Shown: positions 6,016-14,378, counted from the first letter of the stretch. The stretch is DNA of 50,965 nucleotides from an uncultured Spartobacteria bacterium (GCA_903901425.1 CAIURC010000025.1:1-50965), one strand, 5' to 3'. Notes: generated by a model from the sequence alone, not told the origin. Numbers and translations: made by a program.

Positions 6016-8280
6016 ATGCTCGAAAAACACGTCCTCAAAATCGCCCAGGAACTCAAACTGCAACTCCGGCAGGTGGCCTCGACGGCCATTCTCCTCGAAG
6101 AAGGGGGCACTGTCCCCTTCATTGCCCGGTACCGGAAGGAAAAAACCGGTGAACTCGACGAGGTACAGATCACCTCGATCCGGGACCGGCTTGAGCAACT
6201 CGAGGAACTCGACAAACGCCGGGAATCGATCCTCAGCTCGCTGACAGAACGCAGCCTGCTTACCGCGGAACTCGCAGCCAAGATCGAGGCCGCTGAAACC
6301 CTTTCCAGCCTCGAAGACATCTACCAACCGTTCCGTCCAAAAAAGCGGACCAAGGCCACCATTGCCCGGGAGAAAGGACTCGAGCCTCTTGCCGACATTC
6401 TTTGGGCACAGAACCCGGCCACCCAGCCGAAGGTGGAAGCGGCGGCGTTTGTCGATGCGGCCAAGGAGGTTGCCACTCCCGAGGAAGCCTTGGCCGGTGC
6501 CCGCGACATTCTCGCCGAACGGATCAGTGACGATGCCGGTGCCCGCGCCAAACTGCGCGAACTCTACCTCCAGAAAGGCGTGATCAAGTCCAAGGTGGTT
6601 TCCGGCAAGGAGGAGGAAGGCGCGAAGTTCAAGGATTACTTTGACTGGAACGAACCCGCAGCCAACGCGCCGTCGCACCGGGTTCTGGCCATCCGCCGAG
6701 GCGAGAATGAAGGGGTCCTGTTTTCGCGGCTGACTCCGCCAGAAGAGGAGGCGATTCTGGCTCTTGAAATTTTGTTTATGAAAGGGTCCTCGCCGGCAGC
6801 TTTGGAGATCAAGGCAGCGGTGGCCGATTGCTACAAACGGCTTATTGGGTTCGCCATGGAAGGCGAAGCCCGGATTGCCGTGAAAAAACGGGCCGACGAG
6901 GAAGCCATCCGCGTTTTTGCCGAGAACCTCCGGGAACTCCTGCTGGCCTCCCCGCTCGGACAGAAAAACATGCTCGCCATTGATCCCGGGTTCCGGACCG
7001 GTTGCAAGGTGGTGGTGCTCGACCGGCAGGGCAAACTGCTCGGACACGACGTGATTTACCCCGAACAAGGCGCACGAAACGCATCCGATGCGGCTGAAGC
7101 CATCCGCGGGGTGGTTAAGAAGTTCAACATTGAGGCAATTGCCATCGGCAACGGGACGGCCGGACGCGAGACCGAAGCGTTTGTCCGCAAACTGGGGCTG
7201 CCGCCTTCGGTGACAATCGTGTCGGTCAACGAGAGCGGGGCGTCGATTTACTCGGCCAGCGAAGTCGCGCGCGAAGAGTTTCCGGACCACGACATCACGG
7301 TCCGTGGCGCGGTGTCGATCGGGAGACGGTTGATGGATCCCCTTGCGGAACTGGTGAAGCTCGATCCGAAATCGATTGGGGTGGGGCAATACCAGCACGA
7401 CGTGGACCAGAACGCGCTCAAGCGCTCGCTGGACGACGTCGTGATGAGCTGCGTGAACGGCGTGGGGGTGGAACTCAATACCGCGAGCAAACAGCTCCTG
7501 AGCTACGTTGCCGGTCTCAACTCGCGGACTGCCGCCAACATTGTGGCGCACCGGAACGAAAATGGTCCGTTCAAGTCGCGCCGGGAGCTGCTCAAGGTGG
7601 CGGGCCTCGGTCCCAAGGCGTATGAACAAGCCGCCGGCTTCCTCCGGATCCGGGATGGCGAACATCCGCTGGATGCCAGCGCCGTGCACCCGGAACGGTA
7701 TGAATTGGTGGACCGGATGGCCTCGGACTTGGGCTGTGCCGTGAGCGATCTGCTGCGGGACTCAGGGAAACGCTCCCGGATCCAGCCCGAAAAATACGCG
7801 ACCGCCGAGGTGGGTCTTCCGACCTTGAAAGACATTATGGCGGAACTGGCCAAACCGGGTCGGGATCCGCGTCAGCAGTTCGAGGTGTTCTCCTTCAACG
7901 AAGGTGTTCAGGAAATGAGCGACCTGAAGGTGGGAATGAAACTGCCGGGGATCATTACCAACGTGACGGCGTTTGGAGCATTCGTGGACATTGGGGTCCA
8001 CCAAGACGGCCTGGTCCATGTCAGCCAACTCTCGGACAATTTCGTCAAGAACCCGGCGGAAGTGGTCAAGGTCGCCCAACGAGTCCAGGTGACTGTGACC
8101 GAGGTGGATCTGGCCCGGAAACGGATCGCCCTTTCCATGAAGTCCAAGCCCGAGCTTGCTCCGCGCGGGGAACGCAAGCCCGAGGCCGGTCCGCGGGACA
8201 TGAAACGCTTTGGCCAGTCCAGTCCGCAACCGGCCTCCGGCAACGATTGGTTTAGCCAGGCCATGCAGCGCCGCAAATAG
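6016..8280 (+). CDS. tex: Tex family RNA-binding transcription accessory protein
   Basis: 754 residues from the ATG at 6016 (a TTG at 5998 would add six). Order of domains: N-terminal helical region, a YqgF/RNase H-like domain from about residue 315 (NMLAIDPGFRTGCKVVVLD), helix-hairpin-helix region at about 505-545 (AANIVAHRNENGPFKSRREL, then AGLGPKAYEQAAGFLRI), and a C-terminal S1 RNA-binding domain from about 636 (GMKLPGIITNVTAFGAFVD, LVHVSQLSDNFV). Length and order match the family. Tex binds nucleic acid and influences transcription; its exact task is not settled. moaA follows after 11 bp and may be co-transcribed. Confidence 0.96.
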   Translation: MLEKHVLKIAQELKLQLRQVASTAILLEEGGTVPFIARYRKEKTGELDEVQITSIRDRLEQLEELDKRRESILSSLTERSLLTAELAAKIEAAETLSSLEDIYQPFRPKKRTKATIAREKGLEPLADILWAQNPATQPKVEAAAFVDAAKEVATPEEALAGARDILAERISDDAGARAKLRELYLQKGVIKSKVVSGKEEEGAKFKDYFDWNEPAANAPSHRVLAIRRGENEGVLFSRLTPPEEEAILALEILFMKGSSPAALEIKAAVADCYKRLIGFAMEGEARIAVKKRADEEAIRVFAENLRELLLASPLGQKNMLAIDPGFRTGCKVVVLDRQGKLLGHDVIYPEQGARNASDAAEAIRGVVKKFNIEAIAIGNGTAGRETEAFVRKLGLPPSVTIVSVNESGASIYSASEVAREEFPDHDITVRGAVSIGRRLMDPLAELVKLDPKSIGVGQYQHDVDQNALKRSLDDVVMSCVNGVGVELNTASKQLLSYVAGLNSRTAANIVAHRNENGPFKSRRELLKVAGLGPKAYEQAAGFLRIRDGEHPLDASAVHPERYELVDRMASDLGCAVSDLLRDSGKRSRIQPEKYATAEVGLPTLKDIMAELAKPGRDPRQQFEVFSFNEGVQEMSDLKVGMKLPGIITNVTAFGAFVDIGVHQDGLVHVSQLSDNFVKNPAEVVKVAQRVQVTVTEVDLARKRIALSMKSKPELAPRGERKPEAGPRDMKRFGQSSPQPASGNDWFSQAMQRRK

Positions 8281-8291
8281 ACACCGTCCCC

Positions 8292-9302
8292 GTGGACGCC
8301 TCCGATCGTTTCAGCCGACGCCTGCGTGACCTGCGCATTTCGGTGACCGACCGGTGTAATTTCCGGTGCACGTACTGCATGCCGAAGGAGATCTACGGGA
8401 GCGCCCACCCGTTTCTTCCGCGGAGCGAGCTGCTGTCTTTTGAGGAAATCGCAGCACTGGCTGGGGCGTTTGTCCGGAACGGGGTCGAAAAACTCCGGAT
8501 CACCGGGGGCGAACCCCTGCTCCGCCGGGACTTGCCCAAACTGATCGGGATGCTGCGCGGCTTGCCCGGGGTCAGCGAGATTGCGCTCACCACCAACGGA
8601 GCGCTTCTGGCAGAGCACGCCCGGGCCCTGCGTGGGGCCGGGCTCGACCGCCTCACGGTCAGTGTGGACGCGGTGGAGCCCACCGTGTTCCGTGCGATGA
8701 ACGACGTGGGGTTTCCCGTAGAAAAAGTTTTGGCGGGAATTGAAGCGGCTCAGGAAGCCGGGTTTGAGCCGGTGAAGATCAACGCGGTGATCCGCCGGGG
8801 CGTCAACGAAAACCAGATCGTGCCGCTCGCCCGGCGGTTTCTCAACCGGGCCCATGTGCTGCGGTTCATCGAGTACATGGACGTGGGAGAAACCAACGGG
8901 TGGAAAATGCAGGACGTGGTTCCGGGCGAGGAAATTCTCCGGACCCTAGAGTCGCATTTTGCGCTCAATCCCCTGCCCCCGAATTATCCGGGTGAAGTGG
9001 CCAAACGCTTTGCCCACACGGGTCCGGAGGGAGGCGAGATTGGGGTGATCACCTCGGTAACGCAGCCGTTTTGCGGTGACTGTACCCGGGCCCGGCTCTC
9101 GGCGGACGGCCGTCTGTACACCTGCCTGTTTTCGGGAACCGGCCATGACCTCCGCGGGCCGCTCCGCGCCGGCGCAACGGACGAACACCTCGACGCAGCC
9201 ATCCGCGCGGTCTGGACTGCCCGTGCGGACCGGTACTCGGAGATCCGTTTTTCTGCGACCCCAAAACTGCCAAAGCCGGAGATGTCGCGGCTCGGGGGTT
9301 GA
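8292..9302 (+). CDS. moaA: GTP 3',8-cyclase (MoaA), molybdenum cofactor synthesis
   Basis: 336 residues, GTG start 11 bp after tex. MoaA is a radical-SAM enzyme that, with MoaC, turns GTP into cyclic pyranopterin monophosphate. The radical-SAM cluster is CNFRCTYC (Cys22, 26, 29). A second cluster motif is Cys261, Cys264 and Cys278 (CGDCTRARLS ... LYTC). KLRITGGEPLLRRDL is the SAM-binding GGE motif. The protein ends in Gly-Gly, the conserved MoaA tail needed for catalysis. The gene converges on mog, 13 bp away. Confidence 0.97.
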   Translation: MDASDRFSRRLRDLRISVTDRCNFRCTYCMPKEIYGSAHPFLPRSELLSFEEIAALAGAFVRNGVEKLRITGGEPLLRRDLPKLIGMLRGLPGVSEIALTTNGALLAEHARALRGAGLDRLTVSVDAVEPTVFRAMNDVGFPVEKVLAGIEAAQEAGFEPVKINAVIRRGVNENQIVPLARRFLNRAHVLRFIEYMDVGETNGWKMQDVVPGEEILRTLESHFALNPLPPNYPGEVAKRFAHTGPEGGEIGVITSVTQPFCGDCTRARLSADGRLYTCLFSGTGHDLRGPLRAGATDEHLDAAIRAVWTARADRYSEIRFSATPKLPKPEMSRLGG

Positions 9303-9315
9303 AAAGTTTCCCTGT

Positions 9316-9792
9316 TCAGGACTCGCCGCGGAGATGGCGGAGCGCCTCGCGGATTGCAGGGAGCAGCAACGGGAGGCACTCGCCAATCGCACGGGGGTTG
9401 CCAGGCAGGTTCACCACGAGGCTCTGGCCCCGGGTCCCGGCTGTGGCGCGGGAAAGGATGGCCGTGGGCACCTTGGCGTAGGACTGCATCCGCATGACCT
9501 CGCCGAATCCGGGGAGTTCCCGGTCGAGCACCTCGCGGGTGGCTTCCGGCGTCACATCGCGGGCGGAAGGCCCCGTGCCTCCAGTGGTGACCACCAGATC
9601 GCAGTGCTCCAGATCGCACAGCTCCCGAAGCGTTTCTGCGATCTGTGCCTGTTCGTCGGGCAAAATCCGGGCCACCCATTCGACGGGATCCGCCCAGAGT
9701 TCGGCAATGACGCGTTCGATTTCGGGCCCACTCCGGTCCGTGTAAACACCGGCTGAAGCCCTGTCGCTGAGTGTGAGACGGCCTATTTTCAT
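9316..9792 (-). CDS. mog: Molybdopterin adenylyltransferase (MogA/MoaB family)
   Basis: 158 residues. The ATG at 9792 overlaps the moaC stop in an ATGA arrangement; a longer open frame exists but has no family support. MKIGRLTLSDRAS at the N-terminus and the MPT-binding stretch TTGGTGPSARDVTPEAT are the hallmarks of the MoCF family. The enzyme activates molybdopterin with AMP before molybdate insertion by MoeA. MogA and MoaB types cannot be separated with certainty by eye. Last gene of the moeA-moaC-mog operon on the minus strand. Confidence 0.9.
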   Translation of the reverse strand: MKIGRLTLSDRASAGVYTDRSGPEIERVIAELWADPVEWVARILPDEQAQIAETLRELCDLEHCDLVVTTGGTGPSARDVTPEATREVLDRELPGFGEVMRMQSYAKVPTAILSRATAGTRGQSLVVNLPGNPRAIGECLPLLLPAIREALRHLRGES

Positions 9793-10244
9793 CCCTTGAT
9801 TTTCTCCACGACGCGGATGGCGCCCAGTTCCATTCCCTTGTCCACGGCCTTGCACATGTCGTACAGGGTCAATCCGGCCACCGCCACGGCCGTAAGCGCC
9901 TCCATTTCCACACCGGTCTTGGCCGAGGTCGACGCTTCCGCACGGATCACGATCCGATCGGTGTCCACTTGGAAACTGAGGTCCACGCCATCCAGCGGCA
10001 GCGAATGACAGAGTGGGATGAGTTCATCGGTGCGTTTTGCCGCCTGAATTCCCGCCAGCTTGGCCACCGTGAGCACATCCCCCTTGGGAAGCGCTTTCTG
10101 TTGTAACGCCCGGATCGTGTCGGGATGACACTTCAATTCCCCACAGGCCACCGCCCGGCGGCGCTCCGTCACCTTGTGCCCCACATCCACCATGCGCGCC
10201 CCTCCGGCAGCATCCAAATGCGAAAAATCAGACCCTTTTTCCAT
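9789..10244 (-). CDS. moaC: Cyclic pyranopterin monophosphate synthase (MoaC)
   Basis: 151 residues, full length. MoaC converts 3',8-cyclo-GTP made by MoaA into cyclic pyranopterin monophosphate. The signature motifs are present: ARMVDVGHKVTERR near the start, IPLCHSLPLDGVDL (HxL loop), KTGVEMEALTAVAVA and YDMCKAVDKGM with its catalytic lysines. It starts 3 bp after the moeA stop and overlaps mog by 4 bp, so the three genes are one translationally coupled operon. Confidence 0.97.
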   Translation of the reverse strand: MEKGSDFSHLDAAGGARMVDVGHKVTERRRAVACGELKCHPDTIRALQQKALPKGDVLTVAKLAGIQAAKRTDELIPLCHSLPLDGVDLSFQVDTDRIVIRAEASTSAKTGVEMEALTAVAVAGLTLYDMCKAVDKGMELGAIRVVEKIKG

Positions 10245-10247
10245 CCG

Positions 10248-11453
10248 TCAATCCAACCGGAGCCCGCGCTCCTTCAGCAACAAGCATTTCACCGGATCCC
10301 CGCTTTTCCACGGACCCGACTCCGCGGGCAACCAGAGCAACACCCCGGCTCCGGCCACTCCGCACAAATCCCCGGAACTGCGCCATCCCAACGGAACGGC
10401 CTCCAACCCGGAATTTCCGACCCGTAGGCGGCCCGGCCAGAAGGTCTCCCTCCGGTCGAGCTTTCCCGGGAGGTCTTCCGCCAAGAGCGCCGGAACAAAC
10501 TCCCATGCCGGGACAGCTCCCAGCAACCGTTCCAGAGCCAGACGCACCGCGACTTCGAACACCACCCAGTGCGACACCGGATTGCCCGGAAGGAGAAAGG
10601 CGGCCTGCGGTCCCCGGGTCGCAAAACCCACCGGTTTGCCTGGCCGGAGCCTGACCCCATGGAACCGCAGATCGAATCCCAAGGCCTGAAGTGCGCGAGG
10701 CCCGAAATCGTAGTCACCCACGCTGGCGCCGCCGCTGATGAGCAGCAGATCCCACGGGATATCGACTCCTTCGACTGTCTCGACAAAAGCCTCCAGACGA
10801 TCTGAAACACGCCCCTGCCAGACGATTTCGCCTCCAGCCGCCTCCACCAATCCCGCCACAAGAGACGAGTTTGAGTCCCGGATTTCGCCGGGGCCGGGCA
10901 CGGTGCCCGGCGGGACCAGTTCGTTGCCGGTGACCAGATGGATCACCCGGGGCCGGGGTGCGATTTGGGGGGCGATAGCCCCCAACTGTGCCAGCAGCGA
11001 GACTTGCGGCGCTCTTAGAATGGTTCCCGGTTTGAGCAGAACGGTTCCTGCCCGCACATCTTCTCCCCTGCGTCGGACATGGATTCCGCCAAAGCGCTCC
11101 AGAGGAACCATCCAGTCTCCCTCCCGGCGGACAGCCTCCTGCGGGATCACCTCGGTGCATCCGGCGGGAAGGGCCGCGCCGGTGAAAACACGGAAACATT
11201 CTCCCAGCGCAAGCGTCTGAGTGGCCGCCGCGCCCGGCTGGATCTCGCCCCGTACCGCAAACCGGGAAGCGGTGTCTTCCGCATGGAGGGCGTACCCGTC
11301 CATGGCGGAGCGGTCAAACGCCGGAAAATCTTCCGGAGCAGCGATTTCCTCGCGCAACACCCGGCCATAAAGCGCTCCCCAAGCTCCCGTTTCTGCGGGA
11401 AGCGGATGGAGCGCCTGTTGAATTGTCTGCCTGGCCTCAGAAAGCGAGATCAT
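10248..11453 (-). CDS. moeA: Molybdopterin molybdotransferase (MoeA)
   Basis: 401 residues. MoeA inserts molybdate into adenylated molybdopterin. Family features: N-terminal EDFPAFDRSAMDGYALHAED, the GCTEVIPQEAV region, the central MoCF domain with VTGNELVPPG and LLISGGASVGDYDF, the AFLLPGNPVSHWVVFEV motif and a C-terminal beta barrel. First gene of the moeA-moaC-mog operon. It is divergent from moaD with an 89-bp spacer that must hold both promoters. Confidence 0.97.
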   Translation of the reverse strand: MISLSEARQTIQQALHPLPAETGAWGALYGRVLREEIAAPEDFPAFDRSAMDGYALHAEDTASRFAVRGEIQPGAAATQTLALGECFRVFTGAALPAGCTEVIPQEAVRREGDWMVPLERFGGIHVRRRGEDVRAGTVLLKPGTILRAPQVSLLAQLGAIAPQIAPRPRVIHLVTGNELVPPGTVPGPGEIRDSNSSLVAGLVEAAGGEIVWQGRVSDRLEAFVETVEGVDIPWDLLLISGGASVGDYDFGPRALQALGFDLRFHGVRLRPGKPVGFATRGPQAAFLLPGNPVSHWVVFEVAVRLALERLLGAVPAWEFVPALLAEDLPGKLDRRETFWPGRLRVGNSGLEAVPLGWRSSGDLCGVAGAGVLLWLPAESGPWKSGDPVKCLLLKERGLRLD

Positions 11454-11542
11454 GATCCGGGAACTAATCCAAAAGAAGTCGGCTCCGGCAATCCCGGCGT
11501 GTGCAGGTTTGGAGCGCAGGATTGCTTCCCGGCTGAGCTTCC

Positions 11543-11788
11543 ATGCAGTGTGAAGGGGTGCAGATCAGGATTTTAGCCTTTGCGTCCGCCAGCGAACAGA
11601 TCGGGGTGCGCGAGACGGACATGGAATACTCGCCGGCCGACACGCCGCGCCAGATTTTGGCGCGACTGTGTCCGGCGTTTGACCCGGCCTCGGCGCGGGT
11701 GGCGTTGGATTGCGATTATGTGGGCTGGGATACGCCGGTAGGCAACGCGCGGGAACTGGCTGTGCTGCCCCCGGTGAGCGGAGGTTGA
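11543..11788 (+). CDS. moaD: Molybdopterin synthase sulfur carrier subunit (MoaD)
   Basis: 81 residues with the ubiquitin-like fold of MoaD (VQIRILAFASASEQIGVRE ... PRQILARLCP ... NARELAVLPPVSGG). The C-terminal Gly-Gly is the site that is adenylated and thiocarboxylated. It delivers sulfur to the MoaE active site. moaE starts 19 bp downstream. The activating enzyme MoeB is not in the window. The first residues are uncertain, since a GTG at about 11561 is also possible. Confidence 0.93.
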   Translation: MQCEGVQIRILAFASASEQIGVRETDMEYSPADTPRQILARLCPAFDPASARVALDCDYVGWDTPVGNARELAVLPPVSGG

Positions 11789-11807
11789 GCGTCCGGAGGA
11801 CAAGCCC

Positions 11808-12221
11808 ATGCATTTTTCGATCCTTTTTACAAACAACCCGATTGTCGTCCCCCCGGCCCCGGCTGGTGCCCGTGAAACCGGAGCGGTGGTGGAGTTTCAC
11901 GGAGTGGTCCGTGAGCTCGAGAACGGGGTTCCGCTGTTGGGGCTGCAGTACGAGGCGTACGAGCCCATGGCCCGGCGTCAACTCGAGTCGATCTTTGAAT
12001 CGCTCCAGCGGGTTGCGCCGGTGCATTCGGTGGAGTTCATTCATCGGGTGGGCTGGGTGCCCGTCGGGGAAGCTTCGCTCTACCTCCGGATCACCGCATC
12101 GCACCGGGGTGAGGCATTTTTGTTCTGCAAGGAAACCATCGACGCAATGAAACGGAATGTGCCGATCTGGAAAACGTTTCCATCGAAAAACCTGTTGACT
12201 CCGCAGGCCGGGCTCACCTAG
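11808..12221 (+). CDS. moaE: Molybdopterin synthase catalytic subunit (MoaE)
   Basis: 137 residues. Together with MoaD it adds two sulfurs to cyclic pyranopterin monophosphate to give molybdopterin. Conserved parts: ETGAVVEFHGVVRELENG, the LQYEAYEPMA stretch, and the catalytic block HRGEAFLFCKETIDAMKRNV followed by PIWK with its lysines. A good ribosome site (GGAGGA) lies eight bases before the ATG. Slightly shorter at both ends than the E. coli protein but complete. Confidence 0.95.
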   Translation: MHFSILFTNNPIVVPPAPAGARETGAVVEFHGVVRELENGVPLLGLQYEAYEPMARRQLESIFESLQRVAPVHSVEFIHRVGWVPVGEASLYLRITASHRGEAFLFCKETIDAMKRNVPIWKTFPSKNLLTPQAGLT

Positions 12222-12232
12222 GTTGCCGCCCG

Positions 12233-12402
12233 CTTTCATCGAGAGTGACTGAGGGACTGGCCCGTTGAAGTCACGGCAACCGCTGAAAGCCTCGTGGAGG
12301 TCCAGTTCCAGTTTTTGGATCAGGATTTTCAAGGAGGCCGACAGGACCAGGTGCCAAATCCAGCTTAAAATCAGCGCTGCTGTTTTTAGGGAAAGATGAG
12401 AG
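12233..12402 (+). promoter_or_regulatory. SAM-I (S-box) riboswitch
   Basis: All core parts are visible. P1 pairs CTTTCATC (12233-12240) with GATGAGAG (12395-12402). P2 is a perfect GTGACT / AGTCAC (12245-12250, 12269-12274) enclosing GAGGGACTGGCCCGTTGAAG, which carries the kink-turn and pseudoknot sequences. CGGCAACCG follows, then an enlarged P3 (GCCTC 12289-12293 with GAGGC 12334-12338), the SAM-pocket strand AGGTGCCAAATCC (12349-12361), P4, and GGGAAAGATGAG. S-box elements bind S-adenosylmethionine and shut off downstream methionine or sulfur genes. About 80 bp separate P1 from the likely start codon at 12486. I see no strong terminator, so control may act on translation. Confidence 0.9.
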
Positions 12403-12485
12403 GTCGTAGTTCGCTTAAAAATGGGCGGATTATGAACCACCCGTCGGAACGGAAGTCCGGTCCTCTTGGGAAAGCAATCAACCCC

Positions 12486-13742
12486 ATGGAAAACTCCTTT
12501 TTCAGCAACCTCAAGTGCCGCGAGTGCGGGAAGCTTTACCCGAAGCAAGCCATCCACGTCTGCGACTTCGACTTTGGACCGCTGGAGGCCGTGTACGACT
12601 ACGAAGCGATCCGCGGCAAACTCACCCGCCAACTGATCGAATCGCGGCCGCAATCCATGTGGCGGTACCGCGAACTGCTCCCGATTGACGGCGAACCCAC
12701 GGTGGGACGCCAGGTTGGGTTCACGCCGCTGGTCAAGGCCGACCGTCTGGCCAAGGCCCTCGGGATCCGCGAGCTCTACATCAAAAACGACACGGTCAAC
12801 TACCCCACCCTCTCGTTCAAGGACCGCGTGGTGTCTGTCGCTCTGAGCCGGGCCCGGGAACTGGGATTTGAGGTGGTGGCATGCGCCTCCACGGGGAACT
12901 TGGCCAACTCGGTCGCCGCCAACGCCGCAAGCGCTGGTCTGAAGAGCTACGTGCTCATTCCGGCCGATCTGGAGCAGGGCAAAGTGCTCGGCTCGCTGGT
13001 GTACGGAACCCAGGTGGTTGCGATCCATGGGGCCTACGACCAGGTCAACCGGCTCTGCTCGGAAATCGCCGGGAAATACGGCTGGGGATTCGTGAACGTC
13101 AATCTGCGCCCGTACTACGCGGAAGGCTCAAAAACCATGGGATTCGAGATCGCCGAACAGCTGGGCTGGCGTCTGCCGCAACACACGGTGATTCCGATGG
13201 CCAGCGGTTCATTGCTGACCAAGATCCACAAGGCGTACAAGGAGTTCATCGACCTCGGGTTGGTGGAAAAAACACCGTTCAGTGTGCACGGGGCTCAGGC
13301 CACTGGATGCTCCCCGATCAGCACCTCGCTCAAGCGGGGCAGCGATCTGGTCAAGCCCGTCGCAAAACCCCAGACCATCGCAAAGTCATTGGCCATCGGG
13401 ACACCGGCCGACGGCTACTACGCCATCCATTCCATGAACCAGACCGGCGGGTCCGCCGACGACTGTTCCGATGAGGAAATCATCGAGGGCATCCGGCTCT
13501 TGGCGGAGCATGAAGGCATTTTTGCAGAAACCGCAGGCGGCGTAACCGTGGGCTGCGCGAAGAAGTTGATCGCGTCCGGCAAGATCCCGGCCGATTCGAG
13601 CGCCGTGCTTTGCATTACCGGGAATGGGCTCAAGACGCAGGAAGCACTTCTGAATCAGTGCGGGGCGCCGCGGGTGATCAACCCGAGCCTTCGCGAATTC
13701 GAGGACCAGATTTATCAACCCGACCTTGCTGCAGCATTCTAG
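12486..13742 (+). CDS. Threonine-synthase-like PLP enzyme under SAM-riboswitch control
   Basis: 418 residues from the ATG at 12486. Earlier in-frame starts lie inside or next to the riboswitch (12396, 12432) and are unlikely. The N-terminus carries a small zinc-ribbon-like Cys set (LKCRECGKLYPKQAIHVC). The fold-type-II PLP domain shows the cofactor lysine in TLSFKDRVV and the phosphate loop region ACASTGNLANSVAANAA, as in threonine synthase. Ordinary threonine synthase makes threonine from O-phosphohomoserine. Its place behind a SAM-I riboswitch and ahead of a ThiS-like carrier and a NIL protein suggests instead that it uses phosphohomoserine (or a related ester) with protein-bound sulfide to make homocysteine. 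That role is inferred; a plain ThrC cannot be excluded. Confidence 0.85.
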   Translation: MENSFFSNLKCRECGKLYPKQAIHVCDFDFGPLEAVYDYEAIRGKLTRQLIESRPQSMWRYRELLPIDGEPTVGRQVGFTPLVKADRLAKALGIRELYIKNDTVNYPTLSFKDRVVSVALSRARELGFEVVACASTGNLANSVAANAASAGLKSYVLIPADLEQGKVLGSLVYGTQVVAIHGAYDQVNRLCSEIAGKYGWGFVNVNLRPYYAEGSKTMGFEIAEQLGWRLPQHTVIPMASGSLLTKIHKAYKEFIDLGLVEKTPFSVHGAQATGCSPISTSLKRGSDLVKPVAKPQTIAKSLAIGTPADGYYAIHSMNQTGGSADDCSDEEIIEGIRLLAEHEGIFAETAGGVTVGCAKKLIASGKIPADSSAVLCITGNGLKTQEALLNQCGAPRVINPSLREFEDQIYQPDLAAAF

Positions 13743-13760
13743 TTTTTAAAATCCTACTCT

Positions 13761-14033
13761 ATGCCGTCCGTACTCATCCCCACTCCGCTCCGAAAACTTA
13801 CCAACGACCTGGATCTGGTCCAGGCCGATGGAGCTACCATTGCCGAGGTTTTCGCCAATCTCGAAAAAGCATTTCCAGGCATCCAAGAACGCATCTGTGA
13901 CGACAAAGGCTGCATCCGCCGCTTTGTGAACGTCTTTGTAAACGGTGAAGACGTCCGATTCTTGGAAGAAACTGCGACCCCGGTCCATTCGAACGACGAA
14001 ATCAGCATCGTGCCAGCGATTGCAGGAGGCTAG
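13761..14033 (+). CDS. ThiS/MoaD-family sulfur carrier protein
   Basis: 90 residues, beta-grasp carrier with the expected pattern: IPTPLRKLTNDLDLVQADG, a helix AEVFANLEKAFPGI, RFVNVFVNGEDVRF and the tail SIVPAIAGG ending in Gly-Gly, where a thiocarboxylate would form. It begins 18 bp after the PLP enzyme and is surely co-transcribed. Such carriers donate sulfide to a partner enzyme, as CysO does for CysM in mycobacteria and HcyS in a homocysteine pathway described for Wolinella. It differs from the MoaD encoded at 11543, so two carriers coexist here. Partner assignment is by context. Confidence 0.9.
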   Translation: MPSVLIPTPLRKLTNDLDLVQADGATIAEVFANLEKAFPGIQERICDDKGCIRRFVNVFVNGEDVRFLEETATPVHSNDEISIVPAIAGG

Positions 14034-14129
14034 AATCGCGCACATCCCTTGACATGATCGTCCTGTGGTCCCGTTTGCGGACCCACCGGGCGAGACCCGC
14101 TGCTGACCCTGTTTCCACACTCTTTTTGT

Positions 14130-14378
14130 ATGGCAGAAGAAAAAACGCGCCTCTGGCTGATGTTTCCCGCCCGGCTCATTACGCGGCCGATCATTTGGGA
14201 ACTGGCCAAAAAGTTTGAGGTCGTGACAAACATTCGGCAGGCGAGCATCACGGATGAAGTGGGATTGCTCTCGCTGTCGTTCCAGGGGGAAAGGTCTGAG
14301 ATTAAAGCGGCCATCGCGTGGTTGGAGGAGATGGGCGTCAAGGTGGAACCAGTGGAGATCAACACGATCGAAGGCTGA
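14130..14378 (+). CDS. NIL-domain protein
   Basis: 82 residues made almost only of a NIL domain (RLWLMFPARLITRPIIWELA, a ferredoxin-like fold with EVGLLSLSFQGE and MGVKVEPVEI). NIL domains are best known from the C-terminus of the methionine transporter ATPase MetN, where they sense methionine, and from small proteins linked to homocysteine synthesis. The gene lies 96 bp after the sulfur carrier with the same strand. Its likely job is a methionine-linked binding or accessory function in the same pathway. No Cys cluster is present, so it is not a NIL-ferredoxin fusion. Confidence 0.85.
   Translation: MAEEKTRLWLMFPARLITRPIIWELAKKFEVVTNIRQASITDEVGLLSLSFQGERSEIKAAIAWLEEMGVKVEPVEINTIEG

Noticed and set aside
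5851-7689. 612-codon open frame on the minus strand opposite tex
   Set aside because: It mirrors the tex codons, has shadow-type composition (His, Arg and Gly rich) and no domain. Tex on the plus strand is certain.
11565-13028. 487-codon minus-strand frame
   Set aside because: It crosses moaD, moaE, the SAM riboswitch and the PLP enzyme, all well supported on the other strand.
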